DNA from: Sepioteuthis lessoniana
Lineage: Eukaryota; Mollusca; Cephalopoda; Myopsida; Loliginidae
DNA length: 64,000 nt
Assembly (NCBI GenBank): GCA_963585895.1
Contig: OY757904.1
Location: 9,919,599-9,983,598, forward strand
Direction of reading: 5' to 3'
In this document: piece after piece, positions 21,701 to 33,385 of the stretch
How positions within the stretch are numbered: position 1 is the stretch's first letter
Layout: each line of letters starts with the position of its first letter
Made by a program: the position numbers and the translations under genes
Notes under the pieces: generated by a model
The model's database searches: none
Told to the model about the DNA's origin: nothing
The model's input: only the letters and a program-made list of their open reading frames with translations

Positions 21701-22280
21701 CAAGTTAATCTTGATTATTTCAAGTATAATCTGGTTTTATTCATTTATCAACAAACTTCTATCTTTCCACTAATGAATAGATTAACTTTTTCTTTGATCA
21801 TTTAACTAAATTTCATTACTTTTATGCACCAACCTAAAAAAGGTGAACGATTCGTTTTTATAATTATTAAGCTTGTCTAGCAAATATTAACAAAATCAGT
21901 AATTTCTGTCTTTAAATGACTGCCTCATTTTAAAAAATCTTTTCATCAGAGATAAACTTAGCAGCTTGTAAGAAACCTTTGTCATGGAATAGTATTTAGC
22001 CAGATTCTGCAGTTATTTCGATATCCAATGGCTATTCCATATTTATTGCTTTGTCTTGACGAAAGTAAGCCTCATCTTGATATACAAAGAATGGCTTCAC
22101 AGTACTTTTACTGATACAGAGTAAATCTTTCAGAACCCTTCTACTGTAATGCGTTTGGTTTTCACTAATTGACCTTCAGATGCCAAACTAAAAATAATCG
22201 GAACTTTTACATCTGGTTGTTGTGAAGCTACATTACAACGGCAGTGAGATTTATGCTTAGTAAAATTAAGAATATCTTGT

Positions 22281-23115
22281 CGTGTAGGTCGGTTGGTTCG
22301 GTTTTATGACATATCAATCTATGTAGATTATTTAATGCCAAATTCTCTTCATACATTTATATCTCATATAGGATTTGTAAACATATTTTGTTGATAAAAG
22401 ATTTTAACGACACTGTGTTTATTTGTTTGCACACAGTTTAATGTTTTCAAGTATTGCTATGTAACAATAACAATTGTAACATAGCAAATGCACACATTTA
22501 AATGGAGATACATATGATTTGTTAGCGAATAGTTTGTTGGTGCTTTCAATTTTAAATGAGTTAGAACTAATTTATTTGTACACTAGTATTGCTATTGTTT
22601 CTACTCAGTTATATGGTTTCAAGTATTGCAATCTAACACTAATAATTATTTTCAATTTTAATCTTGTTTTCAGACAGTAAAGTGGTTACAATTTTTGCTA
22701 TTTAACTCTAATTATTCTATTCAACAGTATTCATTGCCCACATTTAAAGAGTTTCAAGTCTTGGTATGTATCACTAATAATTCAACTGAACCTCAGTTTT
22801 TTGTTTTCACATAGTTAACTGATGTAACAGCAATATTTTTAACAATTCAGTTAAATGGTAGTCATTTTTTGCACACAGTTTAAATGTCAAACACTTCTAT
22901 TTGCCTCATAAGTAGGATCCTATCAGGTACTCCCTCTCCGGGCCAGGGTAGACCTTGGAGCAATTGCAATAAAAGGGTACTCAGCAGTCCCCAAAGCTCC
23001 AGCATTACTGGAGCCTCACTATCAGATTGCTTAGAGTCATATCCAGGATATTCGTTTAAGGAGTATTAACCCTCTGCAGAGATGCAGTCGGTGTATTCTA
23101 CAACCGACTGGGCTC
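22281..23115 (-). mobile_element. Family D element, full-length minus-strand copy
   Basis: Head at 23115 down to about 22890 with CAGTCGG-type stem (plus strand ACCGACTGGG), CTCTGCAGAG, GCTCCAGCATTACTGGAGC and GATCCTATCAGGTACTC. The body repeats CACAGTTTAAATGT..TTCAAGTATTGC units of about 55-60 bases. The tail at 22281-22355 is the reverse complement of the shared hairpin tail, degenerate, with GGTTGGTTCGGTTTTATG. Confidence 0.8.
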
Positions 23116-23194
23116 CTTGTCGTGTAGTATCGATTAATAGATTAAACATGCACAAAAATGCTAACGATAACTGTGGAAATCATTCATAAATATG

Positions 23195-23500
23195 TGTATT
23201 ATGCAACTCCTCTGACTTTGGCAGGATGTGACACATGGCCGATTTTAAAGCTGAGTATAGATAGGTTGAATTTAGAGTTTATCTTTTCTTATACTGGTTA
23301 ATAACCAAAAGCTAGATAATCCAGAATGCCTTACAATTTTCTCATTGGTAGAAGAGAAAAATAATGTCATGCCTTTCACCACAAAGGTATTAGCGCAAAA
23401 TGGAATGCAAACAGCCTAATCCAGGATTTGAATTTGAATAACAGATTCCATTTCCTACGATATAACCGTTACGCTAAGCGCATTATTTATGAATGTAATC
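23195..23500 (-). mobile_element. SINE family C, old copy
   Basis: GGCAGGATGTGACACATGGCC, GAATTTAGAGTTT, GTATTAGCGCAAAATGGAATG, ATCCAGGATTTGAATTTG and CATTTCCTACGATATAACCG follow the minus-strand order of the copy at 50486-50762. Confidence 0.65.
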
Positions 23501-23539
23501 AGTTCTACATGTCTCCTCTTTGTTTTCGTGAAACGTAAA

Positions 23540-23890
23540 ATGTATATTGACCCTTGGCCGAACCATCAATCAGAGATACACTTGTGTAAATAAGTGGAAG
23601 AAGAAGCGGAAGCAAGTGGGCGTTATGAAAGAATATAGGCAGGTACCGGTAGCAGGTGAGTTAGTTGGTGACAGGAAGGCCAGAGTGAGGGCCAGCTTGC
23701 AGACTGAGGGCTGTGGCTCTCAGCGACCCCAGGTTGAGCAACTCCAGACAAGATGCGAAAGAAGTGCTGCTATGGTCAAGAAAATAAATTGGGTCAATAT
23801 AGTAGTCTGTCCCTTTCTCCCCTCATCTCTCACACACAACAGAAGCATCAAGAATAAAGTGTGAGAGATACATATTTTTATAAAGAAGTG
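23540..23890. other. Unassigned GC-richer segment with donor-like site
   Basis: A base composition shift compared with the surroundings. It contains GCAGGTGAGT (about 23652-23661), an excellent 5' splice-donor consensus, and AATAAAGTG near 23852. A 105-codon plus-strand frame covers 23547-23864, but its translation resembles nothing I know. It could be an LTR, an exon fragment or another repeat. Confidence 0.3.
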
Positions 23891-24489
23891 TGTTCGTTCG
23901 TTCATTGAGGTTCGTTATTTTCTTTGCTAATATTTGTATATGTATATGCGTAGTATACAACAAAAACACAAAAAGGGATTACAATACCAAAGTTGATCAG
24001 AGTAGGTTTCAGATGGAAAGCAATATTTTGTCTCATAAACACCATCGAGCAATGAAGAAGAGTCTGTAAGCAAGGCTCTTCACATTCAGCACCAATGAAT
24101 GTGACTCAACTTTATAGCAACAATTGTGGTATCATTGCCAGACAAATTTTGTTTGGTTAGTTCAACTTCACCGTTTTGATTGCGGATGGGTTAATCGAAG
24201 CACAATTTATTATTTATTTATTTGTTTTTTTTTTTTTTGGTTTACAATTGGGGTGAACAGTTTTTCTCTAACATTGTTGTCGCTATGCCTGAGTCTATTA
24301 TCCACTCCATAACTTTGTTCATTTTCATGAAAGGAGTCCAAAAATATAACAATGAGTTCAATTTTTATCACATTTAGAAACTCAGTGATGCGTCTTACCT
24401 TTCAATTTTGACTCTTTGGTGCTCGACTACAATTCTCCGGTTGTCGTCGGAGTAAATGGACTCTGAGACTCAACTTCAATTTCTGGACA

Positions 24490-24700
24490 GGGGTGTTTGC
24501 ATTTCACGTGGCACTAATACGATTTGTTGAAGAAAAGCAGTGATTCTATTTAACCCATATATGTGGGGGTAAGATTAATTCCTTTTTAGAAGATATTATT
24601 TCGAAAGTGAACGTAATTAGCGTGACTGGAGTTCGAACTCACTACGATTTTGCAAGTCCATCACTTTACCCAATAGGCTCCGAGCTTTCCTTCCTGGAGC
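24490..24700 (-). mobile_element. tRNA-derived SINE, family A-like copy
   Basis: On the minus strand: GTAGTGAGTTCGAACTCCAG (a strong B box), GTCACGCTAATTACGTTCAC, ATGGGTTAAATAGAATCACT. It diverges before the usual tail and ends with GTGCCACGTGAAATGC, a family C-like word, so it may be an A/C chimera. From 24700 to 25430 nothing else was recognised. Confidence 0.6.
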
Positions 24701-25439
24701 GGTTGAATAGATACTTACAGTTGTTGTGCTCTATATAACTATCAACGAAATGTCAGATAATGTTTGATGGTTCAATTTCTGCGGCCGTACCACAAAAATA
24801 TAACCTTAGCATTTTGAGGTATTATAAGTTAGTCGGTATTACTTTCGCGAAGATTCTCTGAAGACCGCTATATGCGGTCTGTAGTTCATCGATGAAAAAA
24901 ATACATATCCATTGTTGGTGACTATGAGAAAAATAGTATTTGATAATTGGAAGCTTGTTCTATCCAACGGTGTTATTGTGACCCCCTATATCTTTTGTAG
25001 TTCCCCGTGAAATAAATCGGAGGATTTCATTTCAGAGTTTTACCCGTTCTATTGTCATGAGTTTGGTTTTCGGTAGGTGTCCCACACACTCGGTGCTTCT
25101 GCCAAACGACGCAATGCTGAATAAATAACATTTAATTACTGGGTAGAAAAGGATTTTTTCTTTTCATGGACAAAATAATAATGACCGTGAAAAGACTGAG
25201 AATGTATTATTCAATTATCTTCACAGGCCTCTTTTTCCCAAAACGTGAGAGAAAAAAAAAGCCATTTCCTACGAATACCAGTTTAGAAATTTTTCATTCG
25301 GGTTCAAGTTTTCCCTGGTCGGCTTTAGAGGGAATTCTATGCAATCAATATCGATTATTCTTATCCACTGCAAACAATACCCATCTAGATCCTGTCACTT
25401 TCCAATTCAATTTGCATATTTGTGATCCGATGGCAAAAA

Positions 25440-25925
25440 CAATTTTTTTCTGTATCAGTTCTTTCTTTCTGACTATTTTTCTTTTATTTCAATTTCTTCT
25501 TGAATTTCTTTTCTTCCCCATCGCTTTTTCAAGACTTTGTCTTCTTCCTCTTTTCATTCAATATCGCTTCATATTTTTTTTCTTTCTGTTATTCACAATC
25601 TTCTTCTTAGAATCTTTTTTTCGTGTTTATAGTTGTTTTTTAATTATCAGTTTCGTTTCCTTCCCTCTATTGTTCCATCGTTAAGATATTTCTGTCAATT
25701 TTTACAGCTTCTTTCTTTCTTTTTTCTTTCTTTCTTTTTTCTTTCTTTTTTTTTTTCTTTCTTTTTTTGTACGTATTCTCTTCTCTTTCCTTCTTCCTAT
25801 ATTTGCTTATTTTTTCCTCAATATTTTAATCTTATTTTGCTTCTTTCCCTTCCAATTTTTTCTTTATTTTTTCTTTCATTGTTTGTTTCTAACTTTTTCT
25901 TTTTAAATTTGTATTCAGTTATTCG

Positions 25926-25977
<52 letters not shown>

Positions 25978-26112
25978 TTCAAACGCTTTTGCATTTCCCT
26001 TTTTTCTCTTTCTAATCTTTATTTATTTTGCAATTCTATTTACATTTTACATGCTTTCTTTTAATAGAACTATTTTGGTCGCATTCTTTCTTTCTTTCTT
26101 TCTTTCTTTCTT
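25440..26112. repeat. Long polypyrimidine tract with (TTTC)n cores
   Basis: The plus strand is almost entirely T and C for about 670 bases, with perfect (TTTC)n at about 25929-25978 and 26084-26112. Open frames here translate to Phe/Ser/Leu-rich sequence and are compositional artefacts. From 26115 to 26645 I see nothing I can name. Confidence 0.9.
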
Positions 26113-26648
26113 AATTGAGTGTGTGCTTCTTCTCTTTCTTTGTGGGAACAATTGATTACTTCCAGCTTTAAATTCTGGGCTCGTCAACCGCAGAATTAGA
26201 CACTTAAATATGCAGCATTCACTCGCTGGCTTCTCACGACGTTCACCGTGTCCGTTCTTCCGGACCACACGTCCCTTCAGAAAGTCCACCCAAGTTGATC
26301 TCCAGGATGGGCTACGTGCGTCGAATGTGTATCACAACAGAAGCGTTCCGATCCTCCCATGATCCGGAATCAGCCTATTCAATTACGAAAATAAGTCGCA
26401 GACGTAAGCGTGGTTGACGGCGAATTGGGTCTAATGATGGTCAGCAGAATGAGAAAAGTTATTTTCCTCTGAGCTAAACGACTAAGGAGTCATTTCTTTA
26501 CTTCTAAGCATTAGTCCTCTTTGCAAATCCTATACTCTGAATCATAAGCACAAGCTAATGACATTTAATTAATCAATTAAATATGATTACAAGTTTTATG
26601 TAGCAAAATCAAGCAAAATAAGTTCTGAGGCCACAATGCTAGAAGTAC

Positions 26649-26650
<2 letters not shown>

Positions 26651-26714
<64 letters not shown>
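26651..26714. repeat. (TA)n microsatellite
   Basis: About 32 uninterrupted TA units. Confidence 0.95.
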
Positions 26715-26717
<3 letters not shown>

Positions 26718-27049
26718 AACGTTAAAATGTTTCAAATAAAATTGACAATGATGATCAACAAATCAAGATATAATTGAAATTCTTTTTTTTTTTCTGTAAA
26801 TAAAAGTTATCTAGCAATGATGTACTTTATAGGGAAATTGTAAAAGTGCAATTGAATTATATGCAGTGAATTAGAATTAAAGTTCATTAGCTGACTAATT
26901 AATTTTAACGGCATGTTACCCTGTCTAGGGTTATTTTATGCCTTGAAGTTAGGGATTCCCAATCATTGTACGTGCATATGTTCATTTTTTGTACTTGTTG
27001 TTTTAAGTTTCTTTGGCACGTAGTCTTTTCGAATACAAATACTTTATGA

Positions 27050-27180
27050 ACAGATGTATTTGACCCACAGACGGAGTTTTAACTGATATTACCTGTCCGG
27101 ATCAGAGTGGACTTGGGAATACTGGCAATGAAAAGGTTATCCACCTATACCAGTCTTTTAGATCGGGAACATTACTATAC
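27050..27180 (-). mobile_element. Family D head fragment
   Basis: Minus-strand head words: TTTGACCCACAGACGG, CAGAGTGGACTTGGGAATA, TGGCAATGAAAAGG. It is truncated where a family B SINE begins. Confidence 0.55.
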
Positions 27181-27425
27181 ATGCAGCCTTTAGCCATAAC
27201 TTTGCCTGTGGCCCAGGAGACCTGGGTTCAATCCCAAATCGAGTCATACCAAAGACTCAAAAAATGCTACTTGATGCTACCTTGCTTAACACTCAGCATT
27301 ATAAGGTACGTATCAAGGGTAAAGTGGAGCAATCCAGGGAAAGGAGTACCACCCTTCCCTACACCTTGGTATTGTAGCTATCAAAAAGGGAGCCTTCGAG
27401 TCACCCTTGACTACTAAACATATCT
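27181..27425 (+). mobile_element. SINE family B, copy with degraded head
   Basis: B-box-like GGTTCAATCCC followed by the family body: AGTCATACCAAAGACTC, CTTGCTTAACACTCAGCATT, AAAGTGGAGCAATCCAGGGA, GAGCCTTCGAGTCACCC. The A-box part is not recognisable. Confidence 0.8.
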
Positions 27426-27750
27426 TAGTAAATGTCTAATTTAAAGAAACTAACATTGTAATGATGCAATTCTCATCCAAGTAAAATCTTATGAATTTCG
27501 TTGATAACCCAGAAAACGATCTTATTTGAGACCTGAGAAATTTTTCAGTTATGCTGTAGTGATAGACTTTGACAGAAAATATAGGTTTTCTTCAAGTGAC
27601 TGTAAAATCAGTGTATTCAAAAGAAAAGAAAGTGGAAATATGAACCAAATCAACAAGATCACTATGAGATAATGGAAAAAGAAAAAAGGTTTAGTAATAC
27701 ACATAGTAGCTGTAAGGATTAGAGGACTTCATATCAACTCATACAGCAAG

Positions 27751-28425
27751 TAGAGAATACGCATTTATTTTTAGTCTTAAGATAATCAACAAAAACATAC
27801 GTAAGAACATTCTAGAAATTTTGGATCAAAATCGCGTCAGCATTGAAGTTACATTTTTATATTTTTCAACCAATCAGCTAAAAACATAGAATAAGAACAT
27901 TCTAGAAAATCCGGATCAGAAACTAATTAACAGAAAATTTTTAGGCTCTAAAACAAATAAGTAAATATACGAATCTGATTTGTCAAGGAATGTCTACGCG
28001 CTTGAATTTTAGGACCCGAAATAAAACTATTTTTTGATCCACCTTAGTTACCCCAAATGTATATATAAAGAAGAATTTAATCAACCAGGTCATTCGGTTA
28101 TTTAAATTATTTCTTACACAGCTGAAAGTTCATTCCGTCTACTACCAATAAGGCTTTTCACTACAAGGTCATGAACGAACAGCAGAGAGTCACGTATTAA
28201 GACTCTAAGGAAAAGGCATACGACTTTCTTTTATCAACGCTACATGTTGTCGCCAAAATCTCAAGAAAACACACGTGCGGACTTAATGAAAGCAAAGACC
28301 CATACTTACAGTCCATCATTCACATACACACACATACCCATGTATGTAAGTAAAGACAAAATGTTCATCCTCCTTACTTTGGCCAACTATGGACCCATTT
28401 ATTTGATATACTTTTACTAACATGT

Positions 28426-28492
<67 letters not shown>

Positions 28493-28670
28493 CGAACAAC
28501 TCTATTTTCATTTTACTGGCCATAACTGTATTTCTACAAAGGCTGATCGAACATTATATTTCTCATTAATTTTTAATCCTGTTTTGTTATGAATATTAAA
28601 TTGTTTCTTTCTTTATGTTCGTTGTTGTCATATTCCATTTGTTTTAAGTGCTTATAAAATTTGAGTATAA
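27751..28670 (+). mobile_element. Solo LTR of the gypsy family found at 48-53 kb
   Basis: Plus-strand sequence matches the reverse complement of the LTR at 52108-52959 over most of its length: AGAGAATACGCATTT, CAACCAATCAGCTAAAAACAT, GATCCACCTTAG, GTTGTCGCCAAAATC, CATGTATGTAAGTAAAG, GGCCAACTATGGACCC and a final CATTCCATTTG. A TATA-like TATATATAAAG lies near 28062. A (CA)n expansion (about 28431-28488) sits where the other LTR has only a short CA run. No internal domain adjoins it. The 3' border beyond 28670 is unclear. Confidence 0.8.
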
Positions 28671-28955
28671 AACTGCCAGCGGAAGAAACTAACGTGATAA
28701 ACCATTTCTTGTCTTTGGCATAATAAGGAGTCGATGCCTTTCTCTTCCTCAAAACTTATTTAAACATATGCTTACATACACTTAGCATACATGACTTTTA
28801 TGTGCATTCTCCTACAAGTATAATCAAAATCTTTTTATATCAGTCAATACAAACAGCAAATGTACTTATTCAAGTAGATAAATATACGTATATAACAGAA
28901 CTCTATTACTGACACGTCGATGTGTGCATAATTACACGCTCTTTTGTATATAAAG

Positions 28956-28960
<5 letters not shown>

Positions 28961-29002
<42 letters not shown>

Positions 29003-29041
29003 AAGAATTATATATATATGTATATATATATATATATATAA
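28961..29041. repeat. (TA)n microsatellite
   Basis: TA tract with two short interruptions, ending exactly where a family C SINE begins. Confidence 0.95.
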
Positions 29042-29300
29042 GAAATGGACACGGCGACACGAGTTCAAATCCTGGATGAGACTGATTGCATTTCACATAG
29101 CACTAATACTCTTGAGAAATGTATGAATCCAATTATTCTCCTTCCAGCTATGGGTAAATCGTAGGGCAGACTAGGTTCTTCAGCCTTGGTTGGGCAGCTA
29201 GTTTATGAGAAGGAAAATTCTGACTTCAAACCTGTTAAACTCCGCTTAAAATTGACTTTGTGTCATATCCTGCCCGATCGGAGGGGTTGGTAAATATGAT
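29042..29300 (+). mobile_element. SINE family C, 5'-truncated copy
   Basis: Begins inside the tRNA-like head (GACACGAGTTCAAATCCTGG, B-box-like) and continues GACTGATTGCATTTCACATA, TATGAATCCAATTATTCTCC, TTCTTCAGCCTTGGTTGG, CTGTTAAACTCCGC and TTGTGTCATATCCTGCC, ending GGAGGGGTTGGTAAATATG. Confidence 0.9.
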
Positions 29301-29307
29301 AAAGAAT

Positions 29308-29475
29308 TATATCATTTATCGTCGGGCACCTCTGGTGGTGTAACGGTTAGCAAGCTAGACTAGTAAATGTACACGAGTGAGTTCGAGTCTCATTGGGATG
29401 AGACTGATTGCATTTCATTCGGCCTTGTGCCACATCAAAGCAAAGTGCTTTGTAAATTACTATATCATTTATCGT
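29308..29475 (+). mobile_element. Short tRNA-headed SINE with perfect 15-bp duplication
   Basis: TATATCATTTATCGT occurs at 29308-29322 and 29461-29475. Between them is a 138-bp element: head CACCTCTGGTGGTGTAACGG, perfect B box GAGTTCGAGTCTC, the family C words GACTGATTGCATTTCATTC, and a terminal hairpin CAAAGCA-AAG-TGCTTTG. It is about half the length of other family C copies and lacks their 3' body. Confidence 0.9.
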
Positions 29476-29642
29476 TTGAAGAAATTTTCACTAATATTTT
29501 CCAAGCTTACTTTGTTTTATACGCACAACAAGAATAAATTAGTATTTGTTGTTTGTTAATCTAATATTCGGTTGTTATTTATATTTTGATAATTTTCTTA
29601 ATGTATTGGAATGTTTCTTGTATGAAAAGAAATTTCCGTCCA

Positions 29643-29910
29643 TTAAAGAAAGAAGAAGATAAAGAAAGAAAGAAAGAAAGAAAGAAAGAAAAAGTCTGAG
29701 TGTGTGGGAAAATCCAATTGGGGAAAAAGTGAATGATTGGGACAGTGTACCAAAGAACGATTCGATATCTTTCTGGACCAGTTGGCTACATTCACTTTTG
29801 TATAGTTTACTTTTTACTCTCTCTCTCTCTTTTATTCTTCCTTTCTCCCTCGCTCTCTCTCACTCTCTTTCTCTCACTCTTTCTTTCTTTCTCTCTCTCT
29901 CTCTCTCTTC
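29643..29910. repeat. (GAAA)n and (CT)n tracts
   Basis: Perfect GAAA units at about 29660-29690, and CTCT/TTTC-rich sequence at about 29818-29908. Open frames across the CT tract are compositional. Confidence 0.9.
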
Positions 29911-29984
29911 ACAGAATCGAATTCATTATTCTAGCTTGTACGTAGTTCTTATGGTGTTATTTCGGGCTGTTATTGATAATGCTT

Positions 29985-30640
29985 CAATTTCTCTCTGTAG
30001 GTCTCTTTCTACTATTATTTTCACACCAGCATTAACTAGTAGTATTTCACAGGAGTCTAAGTGGCAGCAAGTCTACTTAAGTAACCAGGACTCTTCTGAG
30101 TATTCTACCCGATCTTAACCGTACTGTTGTCAGATTATTCCCGATTTGTCCTCCGATTTCTAACTCTCTTAGTCTCCTTTCCAAGCCTTTGGGAAACGTT
30201 CCAAGTCTTCCAATGACAATTGGCATCATCGTCACCCTCATAGTCTACAGCTTTCTTTGTTCTCTGACAAGGTCTACATGCTTGTATCTTTTTTCGCTTT
30301 CTTCAATTTTCACTTTGTCGTACGCTGGGACGGCAAAATACGCAAGACGGCAACTTCTCTTTTTTTGTTAAAGCCTTTCTCCTGGCTGGGATAAGGTGAT
30401 CTGTTTGTATCTCAAAATCCCAGAGAATTGTAAGCATCTAATTCTCAAGGATGGATTCTTGTTTGGGCATATAAGATTTGGTCAAATTTCAATTTCTTGC
30501 ACAATTCTCAATGGATCACCTTATCAACCCTGTCATATCTTGTCTTATACCCATTTTGCGCCAGTTTGCTTTATTCACTTATCTGCTTAATCGTTTTGTC
30601 TTTTTCACCTCATAATCTCCACTGTTGCACATTATTATTA
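29985..30640 (-). pseudogene. R2-like LINE C-terminal remnant
   Basis: Minus-strand pieces in order: GEKDKTIKQISE (degraded knuckle), the LAYFAVPAYDKVKIEESEKR block following the nuclease, a REQRKL segment, RVTMMPIVIGRLGTFPKGL and LRELEIGGQIGNNLTTVRL, then ILRRVLVT. This is the zinc-knuckle/nuclease/C-terminal end of the same LINE family as at 13201-13720 and 20790-21700. Multiple stops and frameshifts are present. Confidence 0.7.
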
Positions 30641-30854
30641 CTATTATTGTTGTTGTTAACAAATATTTTCTTCAATCGCTTAATTTTTTATTTCAACTCA
30701 AGGGTCGTAAAGATTCAACAGCAAAAACAACAAAGTTGGAAAAAAATGTATGCTATCGTTTATATAGGAAAGTACACAGAATTTTGCCTCACACTGACTC
30801 TTCCTTTAATTGAACTACGAATAACCGTTGGTTTTCAGATGCGTAGATATACGC

Positions 30855-30960
30855 TCCAATCCTATTCTTTGGTTCGGTTTGGTATTTGTGTTTAATGGCA
30901 TGTTAACTTTTAAGGATTATTTAATGCAAAATCCATCATTTTAGAACAACAATAGTGGTG
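30855..30960 (-). mobile_element. Solo copy of the shared A/D 3' tail
   Basis: Plus strand reads GGTTCGGTTTGG, TTTAATGGCATGTTAAC, GGATTATTTAATGC: the reverse complement of the tail hairpin and ACCAAA end, without a recognisable head. Confidence 0.55.
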
Positions 30961-30999
30961 TTATATAACCAATAGCTGAATAGATAATATGAGTCATAC

Positions 31000-31512
31000 C
31001 TTTCCTATGAATAAAACCTACTCCTTATTCTGTTTCTCGTTATATTAGCAACGAAATTTTTGAGTGCTTTTTACTTTCGTATTTTATTCTTGAAAATGTT
31101 GTACTGTTCTTAACAAGCGTATTGTATTCTTTCATAAGATAATAGATGTGCATAGGATCGGGATATACACTCAGTCGTGTTTTTTAAGATACTTCGGTTA
31201 CGTTTGTCAAATGATGAAAAAATACCAACAACAGTAATATTTCTATTAGATTACTTACTATCTTTAGAAATAAATAAGCCCAACTCTAAGAGTGACTACG
31301 GTTTTCTTCTTTGAAGTTCAAGCAAAAAATAACAATATGCTCCTGTCATTCAATTAATTTTAGTGCAGTTTCCAGGCATCCCCTCTCAGAAAGTTATCAA
31401 GACAAAACATGCAGTGATTTCTACTGTAAGATCAGTTGTATATCTTTTTTCTTTTCCCACAAATTACTTTGCACACACACACACACACACGCACATATAT
31501 ATATATATATAC

Positions 31513-31570
<58 letters not shown>

Positions 31571-32655
31571 ACGTGCGTTTGTATATCTGTGTGTTCTAGT
31601 GTGTGTGTGTTTAAGAAAGAACAATACAAAATTCTCTTTTAAAACACCTCAAAAAATAAACAAACGAGCAAGAACCCTAAAAAAAAAACAGACAAATTTT
31701 GGAAATAAAATGAAAGCGCTCAGATGCTAGCAAGTATAAAACTGCTATTTAGTTTCCTGTATACAAGTAGGAAGAAAGCACAGCAGAATCCAAATAGTAA
31801 GCAGTTGTCTGGTACAAAAACACACGTCAATAGACGATAGAATACATCGAAAGACAAAGAAAATCTAATCCTTCGGAATATAGGTTGTTTGTTTAAATTA
31901 ACAAAAACGAAACAAAAACAAAAACAAGTTCAATAAGTCTCTTTCTTTGAGACTAATGTCATATCAACCACTATATTTCAGCAAATCAAAGAAAGATTGT
32001 ATTGTCTAACGACGTCCTTTCAAATGACCAATCCAAAATTACTGATTCTTAAATTTAGAACACACACACACGCGTGTAAGCGCGCATTTTGAAACCATTG
32101 AGAAAGAAAAGAAAATCCCTACGTAAATAATCCCGTCATTTATGACAGGAATGATATTAAATTTTAAAGAATCACTCAAAAAAGTGGCCGAATAAGACAA
32201 TTGCTTAGAATATGAATATAATCATCATTGTCTTTTATAGCAACAGTAAATACAGCTTCTTTTGTTCAGAACATAGTTTATTTTAAGTGCACTTTACTGC
32301 CGAATTATTGAAAATAAAAAGCATTATTTTTTTATCTTTTGAAGAGAGAATAATTTTTAACCAGGTTACAGACTGGGTTTACTGTCTGCTTTCATATATC
32401 GCTTTTAACCAGATTCAATCAATAGTTTGTTTGTTCTACAGAAAAAAGTGTTTACTCATGTCAGAATAATGTATGGACAATTTAAAATATGTTAAATTTC
32501 TATTGATCTCTGTTGTCTACATATAACATTTTCCTCAAAATATTACACACACACACAAATACATACCCTGACTCAGAGCACATGCGTGAGTGTGTGTGTG
32601 TGTGAAAATGTGTAGAGACGATAAAACACTAAGTCTTCCGAGAATTATTTTATTA
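31000..32655. other. Mostly unannotated; one compound microsatellite
   Basis: (CA)n-(TA)n-(TG)n at about 31472-31568 produces the YI/TH/VC-rich frames on both strands. The rest shows no supported gene or repeat. Confidence 0.6.
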
Positions 32656-32670
32656 TTAAATTATTTGCCA

Positions 32671-32760
32671 ACGTTTCAGGTTTTAGATCTTCATCAGCGT
32701 GTTTTTTTAATGACTCACATGTTCTGATGAAGGTTTAAAAACCCGAGACGTAAATTTTCT
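32671..32760. other. Inverted pair of hammerhead-ribozyme-like motifs
   Basis: The minus-strand motif CTGATGA (32691-32697 on plus as TCATCAG) is followed 13 bases later by GAAACGT. The plus-strand motif CTGATGA (32724-32730) is followed by a well-paired stem GGTTT/AAACC and GAGACGT, one base from GAAAC. CUGANGA-stem II-GAAA is the conserved hammerhead core. Cleavage has not been shown and helices I and III are weak. Confidence 0.45.
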
Positions 32761-32979
32761 CCAGAAATTCAAAACAATATTTTTTCCAATAATAATATAT
32801 TATATTGATATATAATTTTACCCAAAAACTCAACCAGAAGCATTGAAAAAGTACTTTGGAATTCAGTCACTAACTCTTCAAAGATAATTAGGAATTTATT
32901 TCATAATAAAAATTACCATACTCGTATCCAATCCAGAATGGGAGTACAAATGAAAATCCATGCGTGGATTGTTTAAAAA

Positions 32980-33066
32980 AATATTGGTGAAATTTGCCGT
33001 ATTCGGCATAAACGAATTCATGAGCACATGGGAGATTTTAAAAGAGCAGATATATGTCAAACATAA
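32980..33066 (+). pseudogene. Possible Penelope-like GIY-YIG endonuclease relic
   Basis: One frame reads NIGEICRIRHKRIHEHMGDF, then KRADICQT and a stop. The spacing IGE-(3)-R-..-R-(2)-EH resembles the YIGET..R...RI.EH block of GIY-YIG nucleases in Penelope-like elements. It is only about 28 codons and degraded. The nearby hammerhead-like motifs support the idea because such elements carry these ribozymes in their terminal repeats. Confidence 0.35.
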
Positions 33067-33127
33067 TGTATAAACTTATCACAACTTTAAAGATTTCAAG
33101 AAAATTACTTACATAATACAAGTAAAG

Positions 33128-33385
33128 TTAGTGACCGTAATCGAGGGTGACCCGAAGGTTCCCTTTTTTAATAGCTACTATACCGTGGTGTTGGGGAGGG
33201 CGCTACTCCAATCCCGGGATTCCTGTACTTTACTCTTGATCCTTACCTAATAATGCAGAGTGCTAAGCAAGGTGGAATCAAGTACCTTTTTTTTAATCTT
33301 TGGTATGACTTGACCAGGGATTTAAACCTGGTCTCCCGGATCATTGGTGAACACACTACGCAATAGACCAACACCGCAAAATTCT
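33128..33385 (-). mobile_element. SINE family B, minus-strand copy
   Basis: GACCGTAATCGAGGGTGACC, AATAGCTACTATACCGTGG, ATTCCTGTACTTTACTCTTG, GGTATGACTTGACCAGGGAT and CCGGATCATTGGTGAACAC give the full family B order in reverse complement. Confidence 0.85.

Noticed and set aside
25166-26064. 172- and 143-codon plus-strand frames rich in Phe, Ser and Leu
   Set aside because: They come from the polypyrimidine tract, which lacks stops in these frames. No domain is visible.
31421-31642. YI-, TH- and VC-rich frames at microsatellites (also 1505, 2409, 28844, 34667, 39950, 40046, 40623, 47189)
   Set aside because: Translations of (TA)n, (CA)n and (TG)n tracts, with no independent support.
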